From Aliidiomarina iranensis (GTDB lineage Bacteria > Pseudomonadota > Gammaproteobacteria > Enterobacterales > Alteromonadaceae): DNA of 64,000 bases. Under the pieces are notes generated by a model. The model was not told the origin of the DNA, made no database searches, and worked only from the letters and a program-made list of their open reading frames with translations. This document shows, piece after piece, positions 1 to 8,840 of this stretch. Position numbers and translations under genes: made by a program. The stretch lies in assembly GCF_003987135.1 (NCBI RefSeq), contig NZ_PIPJ01000006.1, forward strand, positions 62,001 to 126,000, written 5' to 3'. Position 1 is the stretch's first letter; every line of letters starts with the position of its first letter.

Positions 1-56
1 CACGGAATATGCACATATAAACTCAAGGGTGGTAGTTGCATATTAGTGGTTGTCAT
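1..56 (-). CDS. hemW: HemW-like radical SAM protein, N-terminal fragment
   Basis: The minus strand reads into the window edge as MTTTNMQLPPLSLYVHIPW, and LYVHIPW is the start of the radical-SAM core of HemW, just before its CxxxCxxC cluster site. HemW is the heme chaperone/CPO-like protein usually found directly after rdgB, as here. ATG at 56 is preferred because GAGG lies six bases upstream. An in-frame ATG at 77 and another at 41 are alternatives. Only about 18 codons are present, so the call rests on this motif plus the conserved rdgB-hemW order. Confidence 0.75.
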   Translation of the reverse strand, partial: MTTTNMQLPPLSLYVHIP

Positions 57-163
57 TAGATGCCTCAAATACTTCATTAACCAGCGAAAATTGGTAGCCT
101 ATTGGGGTAAAAAGGGCTTGCGTGAACATCTTTTGGATGAACGTTGGTTCTGTAAACACGGAT

Positions 164-766
164 TTAAGCGAGTTGCTGAACGAGAAGTTGCAGAGCTTTT
201 GCTCGATGACTCAACGCTTGTTTCTCCGGTTTGCTTAGTTCCGCTGATGTGCAATTGAGCTCAGGTATCCAAAAAATTGGGTCATAACCAAAGCCGCCAG
301 AACCCGCTGGTTCTCTGGTAATCATACCTTGCCAACGGCCGTGGCAAACGATGGGCGTAGGATCGCTGGCACTTTGCATGAACACCAACACACAATGAAA
401 CTCTGCTTGACGCTCATCAGTAGGAACATTTTCCATGTCTGTAAGCAGCTTGTTCAGATTATCTGTATCGGTTGCATTGCTTCCAGCATACCGCGCTGAA
501 TAGATTCCCGGTGAGCCGCCTAAAGCTTTTACGGCTAAACCAGAATCATCGGCCAGAGCTGGAAGGCCGGTACTTTCACAGGCATGCCGCGCTTTAATAA
601 TCGCATTTTCAATAAATGTTAAACCGGTTTCATCGGCATCGGAGACATTTAACTCAGCTTGCGGTGTTACCTGCCAACCTAGTGGCGCAAGAAGCTCAGA
701 TAATTCAACCACTTTGCCTTTATTGCCAGTGGCGAGCACCAACTGCAACGAATCCTTAGTTTGCAT
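164..766 (-). CDS. rdgB: dITP/XTP pyrophosphatase (RdgB/HAM1)
   Basis: This 200-residue protein is of normal length for the Ham1 family. These enzymes hydrolyse dITP, ITP and XTP to monophosphates and so keep deaminated purines out of nucleic acids in the cytoplasm. Visible hallmarks are the N-terminal VLATGNKGK substrate loop, LADDSGL with its catalytic aspartates, GGFGYDPIF, and SHRAKAL near the C terminus. The ATG has GCGAGG upstream. It is followed 107 bp later by the hemW start on the same strand, the arrangement known from many gammaproteobacteria. Here the pair is separated from yggT-proC-yggS by the oppositely oriented cvrA. Confidence 0.96.
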   Translation of the reverse strand: MQTKDSLQLVLATGNKGKVVELSELLAPLGWQVTPQAELNVSDADETGLTFIENAIIKARHACESTGLPALADDSGLAVKALGGSPGIYSARYAGSNATDTDNLNKLLTDMENVPTDERQAEFHCVLVFMQSASDPTPIVCHGRWQGMITREPAGSGGFGYDPIFWIPELNCTSAELSKPEKQALSHRAKALQLLVQQLA

Positions 767-891
767 CTATAACCTCGCAGATTGCTAAAATAGTATTTGT
801 TCGGCGGGATTATAGCGCACTTCGAAGGCTGTGTTATTATCAAAACCGGAGCTATCGAAGTAAAGATTACAAAAGGACGCAGAGCACACTA

Positions 892-2622
892 ATGGAAGCC
901 GTAAACCTACTCATTCTCATCGCAGGGGCATTGCTGGTTATCAGTATTCTGGCCGTGCAGTTCTCTGTTCGCGTGGGCGCGCCATTACTTTTAGTGTTCT
1001 TAAGCGTTGGTATGTTGGCTGGAGAAGAGGGCGTACTTGGGTTGGAGTTTGATAACCCTGATGCGGCTTTGCTGATCGGTTCAGTGGCTTTAGTGATTAT
1101 TCTCTTCGATGGCGGCCTGCGCACTCATCCAGAACGCTTTCGTGTGGCCCTGAGGCCAGCCGCTACTCTGGCTTCTGTGGGTGTTTTGATTACCTGTTTA
1201 ATAACTGGTTTAGCTGCATCGTGGTTGTTTGGCTTTTCCTGGATAGAGGGCTTGTTACTCGGCGCTATCTTAGGTTCTACCGATGCGGCTGCGGTATTTT
1301 CCATTTTTCAATCACAAAAACTTCGCATCAAAGAGCGTGTAGCTTCAACGTTGGAAATCGAATCGGGTAGTAATGACCCAATGGCGGTGATGCTCACGGT
1401 AACCATTGTAGCGGTTCTAGCTAACCCTGAAGTGCCGTTAGACGGATGGATTGTGTTGGTTTTTTTGCAGCAAGCCGTGGTGGGTGCCATTGTTGGCTAT
1501 CTAAGCGGTAAGGTGTTTGTGTTTGGCTGTAAAAAGCTTGATTTACATGTTTCTTTTTTCCCTTTATTAGCCGTAGCTGGGGCAGTAACCGTTTTCGGCC
1601 TTACCGCACAACTTGGCGGTAGTGGCTTTCTGGCTGTATATTTGATGGGTTATCTAGTAGGTAATGCGCGTTTGCCACAGGTTATTCACATACTGCGAGT
1701 ACACGATGGCTTAGCATGGTTATCGCAGATCGTGATGTTCTTAATGCTCGGATTACTCATGACGCCCTCCTCGATTACAGGTATCTTGGTGCCGGCACTC
1801 ATTCTGGCTGCTGTACTCATTTTTATCGCTCGGCCGCTCGCGGTTTTCATCAGTTTGGCTCCGTTTAGATTCCCTTGGCGCGATCAAATTTTTATTAGTT
1901 GGGTGGGTTTGCGTGGTGCAGTGCCCATCGTATTGGCACTTTTCCCATGGATTGCAGGTTTGGAAAACCAACAACTCTATTTCGAAATAGCCTTTGTTGT
2001 GGTTTTAGTTTCATTGGTTGTGCAGGGCTGGAGCATTAGTTGGATAGCGCGCAAGTTAGGCCTTGAAATACCAGCTGAGCCGGAACCTGAATATCGCATG
2101 CCTTTAGATAGCATTCATTCCAAGAATGTTTTAGAAATTCTTGTCTATGAAATTACCGATGATTCGGCTGCGGCGGAACATCATTGGGGAGAAATTAATT
2201 TACCACGAGATGCAGATTTTATTGGTTTAATTCGCACCGGAGTTTGGGTGCGCAGTTCAGCTGATCCGAAATTACAAGCGGGTGATTCCCTCATGGTAAT
2301 GGCCGCCTCTGAAGATGTAAGCAAGATTAGTGAGGTTTTGGCCTCTACTGGCACCAACAAACGAATCAACCGGAAATCATTCTTCGGTGATTTCGTATTG
2401 AATGCCGATGTAACCCTTGCTGATTTAGCGGGCTTTTATATGCTTCCAGAAGATGGCGGAGAAGATTTAGATACCAAAATTAATGAGATATTTGTTCGCC
2501 GTTTTCACCGAAGAGTGGTGGTAGGGGATCATGTTTTATTGGGTAACTTAGTATTTACTGCCCGAGAAATAGACGATGATGGCACTATTTTAAAAGTAGG
2601 GGTGAAAGCCGCAACCAGCTAG
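892..2622 (+). CDS. cvrA: K+/H+ antiporter of the CPA1 family (NhaP2/CvrA)
   Basis: A 576-residue inner-membrane antiporter. About the first 390 residues are hydrophobic helices with the CPA1 signatures GSTDAAAVFS (about residues 128-137) and ESGSNDPMAV (about 156-165), which carry the ion-binding Asn-Asp pair. A soluble part follows: a TrkA-C-like domain (about 410-490) and a C-terminal transporter-associated domain. This architecture is that of NhaP2/CvrA, which exchanges cytoplasmic K+ (and Na+) for protons and protects against K+ excess. That role fits a cell also carrying ectoine genes. It stands alone on the plus strand between rdgB and the DUF4426 gene. Ion specificity cannot be read from the sequence. 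Confidence 0.92.
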   Translation: MEAVNLLILIAGALLVISILAVQFSVRVGAPLLLVFLSVGMLAGEEGVLGLEFDNPDAALLIGSVALVIILFDGGLRTHPERFRVALRPAATLASVGVLITCLITGLAASWLFGFSWIEGLLLGAILGSTDAAAVFSIFQSQKLRIKERVASTLEIESGSNDPMAVMLTVTIVAVLANPEVPLDGWIVLVFLQQAVVGAIVGYLSGKVFVFGCKKLDLHVSFFPLLAVAGAVTVFGLTAQLGGSGFLAVYLMGYLVGNARLPQVIHILRVHDGLAWLSQIVMFLMLGLLMTPSSITGILVPALILAAVLIFIARPLAVFISLAPFRFPWRDQIFISWVGLRGAVPIVLALFPWIAGLENQQLYFEIAFVVVLVSLVVQGWSISWIARKLGLEIPAEPEPEYRMPLDSIHSKNVLEILVYEITDDSAAAEHHWGEINLPRDADFIGLIRTGVWVRSSADPKLQAGDSLMVMAASEDVSKISEVLASTGTNKRINRKSFFGDFVLNADVTLADLAGFYMLPEDGGEDLDTKINEIFVRRFHRRVVVGDHVLLGNLVFTAREIDDDGTILKVGVKAATS

Positions 2623-2632
2623 TTGCGGTTTT
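2609..2632 (+). terminator. Rho-independent terminator of cvrA, containing its stop codon
   Basis: CCGCAAC, a six-base loop region, then GTTGCGG and TTTTC. The left arm codes for the last residues and the loop holds the TAG stop of cvrA, so the terminator overlaps the coding end. The T run is short. Confidence 0.65.
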
Positions 2633-2642
2633 CATGCTCTTT

Positions 2643-3131
2643 CTAGCGGTAAAATGTGTGTGTGAAACGTAATTCTTCCGTTCTATCACCCTGAGTAATA
2701 GTAATAAAGAAACGTAGCCGATCATCATCATCGTGGTTTACTTCGCTGATATAATAAATAGCAGGCTCCTCAACAAAGCGGCGAAACTGAAGGTTCACCC
2801 TCTGCCCCAAACTATTCAGGGCATACCCTTGCAAAGCAACTCGCTGCGCAGGATTATCTTCTCTATCAGTATCTAAAACAGAGATGTTTATCAGGCCGCG
2901 GGCGCTACTCCGGCGAATGTTGTAGCGAGTAGCGATATCGGGCAGCAGCATGGTACTGGGGAAGGCGCTGTAGTGAACCTGCCAATTATCAAAGCTGGCA
3001 TATTGGCCACCTTGCACTGCGCTTTGCTCTGGTAACTCTTCATTAGCCGCCTGTTGAGCCATAACGGGCGATGATAACCACATTGCTCCCAAACACATGA
3101 TCGCTAATGCTCGGCTTTTCATGTTCTTCAT
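2643..3131 (-). CDS. DUF4426 family exported protein
   Basis: A 162-residue protein with an N-terminal signal peptide (MKNMKSRALAIMCLGAMWLS, cleavage near VMA-QQ), so it is probably periplasmic. The mature part matches DUF4426, a family of unknown function found in Alteromonadales, Vibrio and relatives downstream of yggT. Recognisable are the YNIRRSSARGLINISVLD stretch and the C-terminal beta-rich region. I chose the ATG at 3131 because GGAG lies seven bases upstream and the signal peptide follows at once; a longer reading frame to 3176 adds 15 basic residues without a ribosome site. It is the last gene of the yggS-proC-yggT operon. No function is known to me. Confidence 0.85.
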   Translation of the reverse strand: MKNMKSRALAIMCLGAMWLSSPVMAQQAANEELPEQSAVQGGQYASFDNWQVHYSAFPSTMLLPDIATRYNIRRSSARGLINISVLDTDREDNPAQRVALQGYALNSLGQRVNLQFRRFVEEPAIYYISEVNHDDDDRLRFFITITQGDRTEELRFTHTFYR

Positions 3132-3210
3132 TTTACTTCTCCGCTGTTTCACTTTCCGTGCTACCACTTGCCACACATAGCCGGCTTTTACCTCACCTTG
3201 GCTAAATCGG

Positions 3211-3741
3211 CTAACTGATACTCACCCGAATAAATTGCACTATGATAATCAACACCAATACGGATAAATCGAGCCCGCCGATCGGTGGAATGATACGGCG
3301 AATGGGTGAAAGCATGGGTTCAGTAAGTTGTGCCATTACAAATTCCATCGGGTGCTGGCCTTGGCTGAACCAACTCATAATGGCACGCGCTAACAACACC
3401 CAGAAAATAATCGTTAATGTAGTAACGGCAACATTTTGTAGCGCTGCTAGAACAAGATTCAAAACACTGTAAGGGAAACTTCCCATTTGTAGGTGAATCA
3501 AGATAAAAATCTTCAACGCGGCTAACGCGCAAGCTAAAAACGCAGCAGCAATATCAAAGCGGCCAATAGTGGGAAACACACGGCGAAGGGGGTTCAATAC
3601 CGGCCCTGTAATTTTCACAATAAACTGTGATACTGGATTAAAGTAATCAACTTGAGCCAGCTGCATCCAAAGCCGCAAAATAACGGCCATGATGTAGAGG
3701 TCAAAAGCCGTAGTAATTAAAAATTGCGCGCCATTACCCAT
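3211..3741 (-). CDS. yggT: YggT family membrane protein
   Basis: A 176-residue integral membrane protein with two copies of the YggT unit. Each has a hydrophobic helix followed by a proline/arginine-rich turn: GPVLNPLRRVFPTIG near residue 45 and EPMLSPIRRIIPPIGGLDLS near residue 145. YggT proteins are linked to osmotic and K+ homeostasis and, in other lineages, to envelope biogenesis, but the mechanism is not settled. AAGGA lies seven bases before the ATG. It sits 32 bp after proC and before the DUF4426 gene in a four-gene minus-strand operon. Confidence 0.93.
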   Translation of the reverse strand: MGNGAQFLITTAFDLYIMAVILRLWMQLAQVDYFNPVSQFIVKITGPVLNPLRRVFPTIGRFDIAAAFLACALAALKIFILIHLQMGSFPYSVLNLVLAALQNVAVTTLTIIFWVLLARAIMSWFSQGQHPMEFVMAQLTEPMLSPIRRIIPPIGGLDLSVLVLIIIVQFIRVSIS

Positions 3742-3773
3742 AAATTAATCCTTCTTATTATCCCTTGAGAAGC

Positions 3774-4601
3774 TTAAAAAAGCTTCGCCATTTCTTGATT
3801 GCGGGCTACTGCAGCTGCAACCGCACGCTTCGAAATATCGTTTAACTCAGCTTGTTGGTAAACTTCAACACCTTTTGCGGTAGAGCCACCTTTACTGGTT
3901 ACTTGTTTACGTAAATCAACCAAAGATAATTCACTCTCACTGGCCATTTTTGCGGCACCCAAGCAGGTTTGTTGTACCATGGCGCGTGCTTGTTCACTGT
4001 TAAAGCCGAGATCCTCGGCGGCTCTTTGTAAACTGTGCATGAATTCAAAAAAGTAGGCTGGGCCACTGCCGGCAACTGCTCCGAGTACATCAATGGCATC
4101 TTCGTCCTGAAGCCAAATAGTAATTCCTACATAATCGAACACTTGGGTTACGAAATCGCGGTCGGCTTCTGTTGTGTTGCTATCTGCAACCAAGCCAGAA
4201 ACACCTTCGCCAACAAGTGATGGGGTGTTTGGCATTACTCGCACAAGAGCGATATTTTCGCTGAAATACTCATAATAGCTTTCCATGCGCAAACCAGCCG
4301 CAATGGTAATGATAAGTTTTTTATCTAAATCTGGAACGTGCTTTTGTAGATCTTCGCATACATCACGCATAAGCTGCGGCTTTACCGAAAGCACGATAAC
4401 ATCAGATTTTGCGGCGATTTCATGGTTATCTTGGCTGGTAAACAGGCCATATTTTTCTTCCAGCATATCGAGCTTAGGGCGGCTTGGGTTGCTAACAATA
4501 ATCGAGCTAGCCGGGTAGCCGCCTTTGATCATGCCACCGAGAATGCTTTGTGGCATATTACCAGCACCGATAAACCCAATTGTTCGCGTGTTATTGCTCA
4601 T
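3774..4601 (-). CDS. proC: Pyrroline-5-carboxylate reductase
   Basis: A 275-residue cytoplasmic enzyme for the last step of proline synthesis: reduction of 1-pyrroline-5-carboxylate with NAD(P)H. The N-terminal Rossmann motif is IGFIGAGNMPQSILGG. The C-terminal dimer domain carries the family signature around TSKGGSTAKGVE. AAGGAA precedes the ATG by five bases. The gene follows yggS after 33 bp and precedes yggT after 32 bp, so co-transcription is likely. The window also holds putA, the opposing catabolic enzyme. Confidence 0.97.
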   Translation of the reverse strand: MSNNTRTIGFIGAGNMPQSILGGMIKGGYPASSIIVSNPSRPKLDMLEEKYGLFTSQDNHEIAAKSDVIVLSVKPQLMRDVCEDLQKHVPDLDKKLIITIAAGLRMESYYEYFSENIALVRVMPNTPSLVGEGVSGLVADSNTTEADRDFVTQVFDYVGITIWLQDEDAIDVLGAVAGSGPAYFFEFMHSLQRAAEDLGFNSEQARAMVQQTCLGAAKMASESELSLVDLRKQVTSKGGSTAKGVEVYQQAELNDISKRAVAAAVARNQEMAKLF

Positions 4602-4634
4602 AGTAGTTCCTTTTGTTCAAAAAATTATAGCAAA

Positions 4635-5348
4635 TTACTTTTCTCGAGCGCCAAATAAAGCAGTACCAATCCGCACCATAGTGGAGCCATGGGCAATAGC
4701 GAGTTGCAAATCATTACTCATGCCCAAGGATAAGGTATCTACATCGGGATGCTGCTCTTGTAATTCTTTGTATGCTTTTTGCAATTCAGCGAAGCTTTGT
4801 TTTTGTTGCTCCGCACTGGCATCAGGATTTGGTATCGCCATGATACCACGCAATTTCAATTGCTCTGCGCTCGCTATACTGGCAGCGAGCTCGGGAATTT
4901 CAGTTAAATTTACGCCGGCTTTGCTTGCTTCGTCATCGATATTTACTTGTATTAAAACGTTCAACGGCCCCAGAGTTTTAGGCCTCTGGTTGGCTAAGCG
5001 ACGCACCAATTTTTCCCGATCGATGCTGTGCACCCAAGCGAAATGTTCGGCAACATCTTTCGTTTTATTTGATTGCAAAGGGCCAATAAAGTGCCAAACA
5101 ATATCATCATGTGCTTGCAATTCTTGGATTTTCTCAATAGCTTCTTGAACATAATTCTCGCCAAATTGGCGTTGCCCAGCACGGTATAGTTCCGCAATTG
5201 CGGATGCGGGTTTCGTTTTACTGACCGCAAGAAGTGCGATACTGTCAGGATCCCGGTTGGCGGCCTTGGCAGCATCCTGAATTTGCTGCATTACCGTGGC
5301 AAAATGCGCGTGCAATGCAGAGCTTGATAGTTCTGTTGATCTTGGCAT
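4635..5348 (-). CDS. yggS: PLP homeostasis protein (YggS/PLPBP)
   Basis: A 237-residue single-domain fold-type III pyridoxal-phosphate binding protein. It has no known catalytic role; the family buffers PLP and affects amino-acid metabolism. The PLP lysine lies in LLAVSKTKP. QFGENYVQE, WHFIGPLQSNK and LSLGMSNDLQLAI are family signatures. I start it at the ATG at 5348, because the longer frame (to 5393) runs back to the pilT start with sequence unlike the family. The ribosome site is weak. It leads the operon yggS-proC-yggT-DUF4426 and is divergent from pilT across about 45 bp. Confidence 0.95.
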   Translation of the reverse strand: MPRSTELSSSALHAHFATVMQQIQDAAKAANRDPDSIALLAVSKTKPASAIAELYRAGQRQFGENYVQEAIEKIQELQAHDDIVWHFIGPLQSNKTKDVAEHFAWVHSIDREKLVRRLANQRPKTLGPLNVLIQVNIDDEASKAGVNLTEIPELAASIASAEQLKLRGIMAIPNPDASAEQQKQSFAELQKAYKELQEQHPDVDTLSLGMSNDLQLAIAHGSTMVRIGTALFGAREK

Positions 5349-5393
5349 CAGCTTTAGTTGTCTTCTTTTAGTTAAACATAAAAAGAGTTTCAC

Positions 5394-6422
5394 ATGGACA
5401 TCAAAGAATTACTTGAATACAGCGTAAAAAATAAGGCGTCCGATTTACATCTATCGGCAAATGCACCCGCAATGTGCCGTATCGATGGTGATATCGCTAA
5501 GATTAACACAGACTTGCTCGACTCTCGACAAATCGAAGCCATGGTAACCTCGGTAATGAATGAGCGTCAGCAAGCGCAATTCAAAAAAGACCTAGAGGTT
5601 GATTTTTCTTTCGCGGTTGAGGGCTTGGCACGTTTCCGGGCCAACGTTTTCATGCAGCAGTATGGGCCCGCTGCGGTATTTCGAACAATTCCAGATAGAG
5701 TATTGAGCCTTGAAGATTTAAACGCGCCTGAAATTTTAGGGCGTATATCTGAGTATCCGCGAGGTTTAGTACTGGTAACCGGGCCAACCGGTTCAGGTAA
5801 ATCAACAACCTTAGCGGCCATGGTGGACTATATAAACAACCGTTTCCCTCATCATGTTTTAACCATTGAAGATCCCATCGAATTTGTGCATGAGAGTAAG
5901 AAGAGCTTGATTAATCAACGTGAGGTTCACCGTGATACCCATAGTTTCAGTAATGCATTGCGGGTGGCTTTGCGGGAAGACCCTGATGTTATTCTGGTGG
6001 GGGAGCTTCGTGATTTAGAAACCATTCGCTTAGCACTAACCGCAGCAGAAACTGGCCATTTAGTGTTTGGTACCCTGCACACTACATCGGCGCCAAAAAC
6101 TATTGATCGGATTATTGATGTGTTTCCTGGTGATGAGAAATCGATGGTGCGTTCGATGCTCTCTGAATCGCTACGGGCGGTGATTTCACAAATTTTGCTT
6201 AAGAAACCAAATGGTGGGCGAGTTGCGGCGCACGAAATCATGCTTGCCACCCCGGCGATAAAAAACCTTATTCGCGAAGATAAGGTGGCGCAAATGTACT
6301 CATCGATTCAAACCGGTGGTGCAATAGGTATGCAAACTATGGAGCAGGCGCTGAACCGATTATCCGAACGTGGTGAGATTAATGCTGACCAGGTAAAAAG
6401 TAAGCTTGGGCAAATCAGCTAG
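5394..6422 (+). CDS. pilT: Type IV pilus retraction ATPase PilT
   Basis: A 342-residue hexameric ATPase (canonical length about 344) that acts at the cytoplasmic base of type IV pili and drives retraction and twitching. Walker A is GPTGSGKST (about residue 129). The Asp box precedes it in the N-terminal half of the ATPase core. Walker B is DPDVILVGELRD (about 197), followed by the His box TLHTTSAP. The C-terminal motif PAIKNLIRE corresponds to the AIRNLIRE motif specific to PilT. The usual partner pilU does not follow; 143 bp later comes tsaD. No other pilus genes are in the window. Confidence 0.97.
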   Translation: MDIKELLEYSVKNKASDLHLSANAPAMCRIDGDIAKINTDLLDSRQIEAMVTSVMNERQQAQFKKDLEVDFSFAVEGLARFRANVFMQQYGPAAVFRTIPDRVLSLEDLNAPEILGRISEYPRGLVLVTGPTGSGKSTTLAAMVDYINNRFPHHVLTIEDPIEFVHESKKSLINQREVHRDTHSFSNALRVALREDPDVILVGELRDLETIRLALTAAETGHLVFGTLHTTSAPKTIDRIIDVFPGDEKSMVRSMLSESLRAVISQILLKKPNGGRVAAHEIMLATPAIKNLIREDKVAQMYSSIQTGGAIGMQTMEQALNRLSERGEINADQVKSKLGQIS

Positions 6423-6565
6423 TGCCGGCGATGGGGTTTTTCGCTAGAATACACCGGATTTTGAAGCGGCTTTGGGTTGCTAATGTAGTTAAATAGTTTG
6501 CTGCCCGGGCCTGGTATAAGCCCAATTTGGGTGCAGTTTGAGCTGAGTTTGGAGCGAAAAAAGAT

Positions 6566-7579
6566 ATGCGCGTTTTGGGAATCGAAACTTCGTGTGATGA
6601 AACCGGTATTGCAATCTATGATACTGAGAAAGGTTTGTTATCTCATGCGCTTTACAGCCAAGTGAAGTTGCATGCTGATTATGGCGGCGTAGTTCCGGAG
6701 TTAGCTTCCCGAGATCATGTGCGTAAAACCCTCCCTTTGATTCGAAAAGCATTGGTGGATGCAAATCTTACGGCAAAAGATATTGATGGTGTGGCCTACA
6801 CCTCAGGACCGGGATTAATTGGCGCTTTGTTGGTAGGCGCAACGATTGGTCGAAGTTTAGCGTTTGGTTGGAACGTTCCAGCGGTTGGTGTTCATCATAT
6901 GGAAGGGCACTTGTTGGCGCCCATGTTAGAGGACAACAAACCTGAGTTTCCTTTTGTTGCGTTGCTAGTTTCTGGCGGCCACACGCAGCTTGTGCAAGTG
7001 GATGGAATTGGTGAATACACCTTACTAGGTGAATCAGTGGATGATGCGGCTGGTGAGGCATTTGATAAAACGGCAAAGCTGCTCGGCCTTGATTATCCTG
7101 GAGGGCCGCGTTTAGCTGCATTGGCCGATTCTGGTGTGGCGGGGCGGTTTGTATTTCCGCGACCAATGACCGATAAACCGGGCTTAAATTTTTCCTTTAG
7201 CGGTTTAAAAACTGCGGCAGCGCAAGCTATTGCAAAGAATGGCAAGGATAAGCAAACACAAGCAGATATCGCCCGTGCGTTTCAAGATGCGGTAGTAGAT
7301 ACGCTTATCATCAAATGCCAACGAGCATTGGAGCAAACCGGTTTTACGCGTTTAGTTGTGGCTGGGGGTGTTAGTGCTAACGTGCGTTTACGCAGCATGT
7401 TAGAAGAAACTATGAGAAAACGAGGCGGCGAGGTGTTTTACCCACGTTCCGAGTTTTGCACAGACAACGGGGCGATGATTGCAGTGGCTGGGGCGCAGCG
7501 TTTAGCAGCAAAACAAACGGCTGATTTATCAGTAAAAGTAAGGCCGCGCTGGCCTTTAACTGACCTCGCGCCCCTATAA
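6566..7579 (+). CDS. tsaD: tRNA N6-threonylcarbamoyladenosine synthase subunit TsaD
   Basis: A 337-residue catalytic subunit of the TsaBDE complex. It transfers the threonylcarbamoyl group from TC-AMP to A37 of tRNAs reading ANN codons. The ASKHA start [19 protein letters not shown], the metal site HHMEGH (His111 and His115), and the C-terminal CTDNGAMIA aspartate are all present. It lies divergent from no rpsU here: pilT is upstream, whereas in many gammaproteobacteria tsaD faces rpsU-dnaG-rpoD. It converges with plsY with 13 bp between stop codons. Confidence 0.97.
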   Translation: MRVLGIETSCDETGIAIYDTEKGLLSHALYSQVKLHADYGGVVPELASRDHVRKTLPLIRKALVDANLTAKDIDGVAYTSGPGLIGALLVGATIGRSLAFGWNVPAVGVHHMEGHLLAPMLEDNKPEFPFVALLVSGGHTQLVQVDGIGEYTLLGESVDDAAGEAFDKTAKLLGLDYPGGPRLAALADSGVAGRFVFPRPMTDKPGLNFSFSGLKTAAAQAIAKNGKDKQTQADIARAFQDAVVDTLIIKCQRALEQTGFTRLVVAGGVSANVRLRSMLEETMRKRGGEVFYPRSEFCTDNGAMIAVAGAQRLAAKQTADLSVKVRPRWPLTDLAPL

Positions 7580-7592
7580 AGCGATGGCAAAC

Positions 7593-8219
7593 TCACTCGT
7601 TTGGTTTCTGCGATGTACTCGGTTTCTTTTTGGCTTTTCGTTGGAAGCTTACTTCCGTGCCTCGCCACAAGCGGATGATGTTGGTGCGATGTCGCCAGAT
7701 GATGAGTGCTGCGAGCATAATAGCTGGCACGGTGTATTGTGGCTTTATGAACCATGCATAAACAGGTGAAAGGGCAACGGTTATTAGCGCTGCTAACGAA
7801 GATACGCGACTTACCCAAAACACAATAACCCAAGTAACGATAAGTAATAGAGCCATTTCTGAAGCCACCGGAAACATGGCTCCCAGAGCAGTGGCTACGG
7901 CTTTTCCACCTTGAAACTTAAAGTACAGCGGGTAGATGTGCCCTAAGCACGCTGCAATGGCTACCAACCCGAGAATAATGGGACTCAAATCGAGATAATA
8001 AGCGGCCCACACTGGAATCATTCCTTTGAGAATATCACCGAGTAAGGTGAGGCCAGCTGGCACTGGGCCGCCTAAGCGGTATACGTTTGTAGTTCCGGGG
8101 TTACCCGAGCCTCGTAAGCGTGGGTCATCAAGGCTAAACGCTTTACAAACAATGATTGCACTGCTTACAGAACCAAGCAGGTAAGCAAATACAATCATGA
8201 GCAGGGCAAGAGCAGACAT
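7593..8219 (-). CDS. plsY: Glycerol-3-phosphate acyltransferase PlsY
   Basis: A 208-residue inner-membrane enzyme that transfers acyl groups from acyl-phosphate to glycerol-3-phosphate, the first step of phospholipid synthesis. It shows about five hydrophobic helices and the conserved loops SGNPGTTNVYRLGG and FQGGKAVAT. A short polar tail (KAKKKPSTSQKPNE) follows the last helix. It is convergent with tsaD and divergent from folB, with 184 bp between. That gap also contains a small palindrome (ATTCT/AGAAT near 8285-8298) followed by seven T residues that I could not assign. Confidence 0.95.
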   Translation of the reverse strand: MSALALLMIVFAYLLGSVSSAIIVCKAFSLDDPRLRGSGNPGTTNVYRLGGPVPAGLTLLGDILKGMIPVWAAYYLDLSPIILGLVAIAACLGHIYPLYFKFQGGKAVATALGAMFPVASEMALLLIVTWVIVFWVSRVSSLAALITVALSPVYAWFIKPQYTVPAIMLAALIIWRHRTNIIRLWRGTEVSFQRKAKKKPSTSQKPNE

Positions 8220-8403
8220 TAGCTTTTTTAGGTATTCCTGTTACGTTAATATTAAGTAGTGCAGTGATCACAGAGCTAGGGATAATTCTGTGCAGAATAG
8301 AGTTTTTTTAATTTAAAAGCTATTCACCAAGCACAAGATAGCGAGAAAACAGCAAAGATTGAACAACTAAATTGTAACAAGGTATTAACAGTAGGGAAAA
8401 AGT

Positions 8404-8763
8404 GTGCAAGATTTTGTGAGTATAGAAGGCTTAGAAGTGCTAGCAGTTGTGGGTATTTTTGAGTGGGAGCAAGAAATTACGCAGCCATTGGTTATTGATT
8501 TGAAAATGGCCTGGGATAACCGCAAGCCGGCTAAAACCGGTGCGATTGAAGATGCGTTAGATTATGATGCAGTTCAAAAAGCGGTAACCAGTTGGATTAC
8601 AGCAAAAACCTGGGGCTTGATTGAAGATGTTGCAGAAATTATCGCAACTCGCATTATGGCTGAATTCAATGTGAGTGAACTGCAAGTTCGGGTAGCTAAA
8701 CCAACAGCGGTAAAAGCCGCTAGAACTGTTGCCGTAACTATTCATCGAAAGCGAGAAGCATAG
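8404..8763 (+). CDS. folB: Dihydroneopterin aldolase
   Basis: A 119-residue enzyme of folate synthesis that converts dihydroneopterin to 6-hydroxymethyl-dihydropterin and glycolaldehyde. The GIFEWEQ stretch with its catalytic Glu and VRVAKPTAV with the catalytic Lys are in the expected places. The start is GTG, with AGGG seven bases upstream. The next pathway enzyme, folK, begins 77 bp downstream, so the two genes are probably one operon. Confidence 0.95.
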   Translation: MQDFVSIEGLEVLAVVGIFEWEQEITQPLVIDLKMAWDNRKPAKTGAIEDALDYDAVQKAVTSWITAKTWGLIEDVAEIIATRIMAEFNVSELQVRVAKPTAVKAARTVAVTIHRKREA

Positions 8764-8840
8764 ATTGTTGGTGTTCATTAACAGCACAGAATAACAACAA
8801 CATTTCATAATCGGTTTGCAGACAAATAGTTTTAGGGTTA

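Noticed and set aside
4525-5148. A 207-codon plus-strand frame opposite yggS and proC
   Set aside because: Cys- and Ser-rich translation typical of an antisense shadow; yggS and proC on the other strand are conserved genes.
6768-7166. A 132-codon antisense frame within tsaD
   Set aside because: His/Gln/Pro-rich shadow of a fully conserved gene, with no ribosome site.
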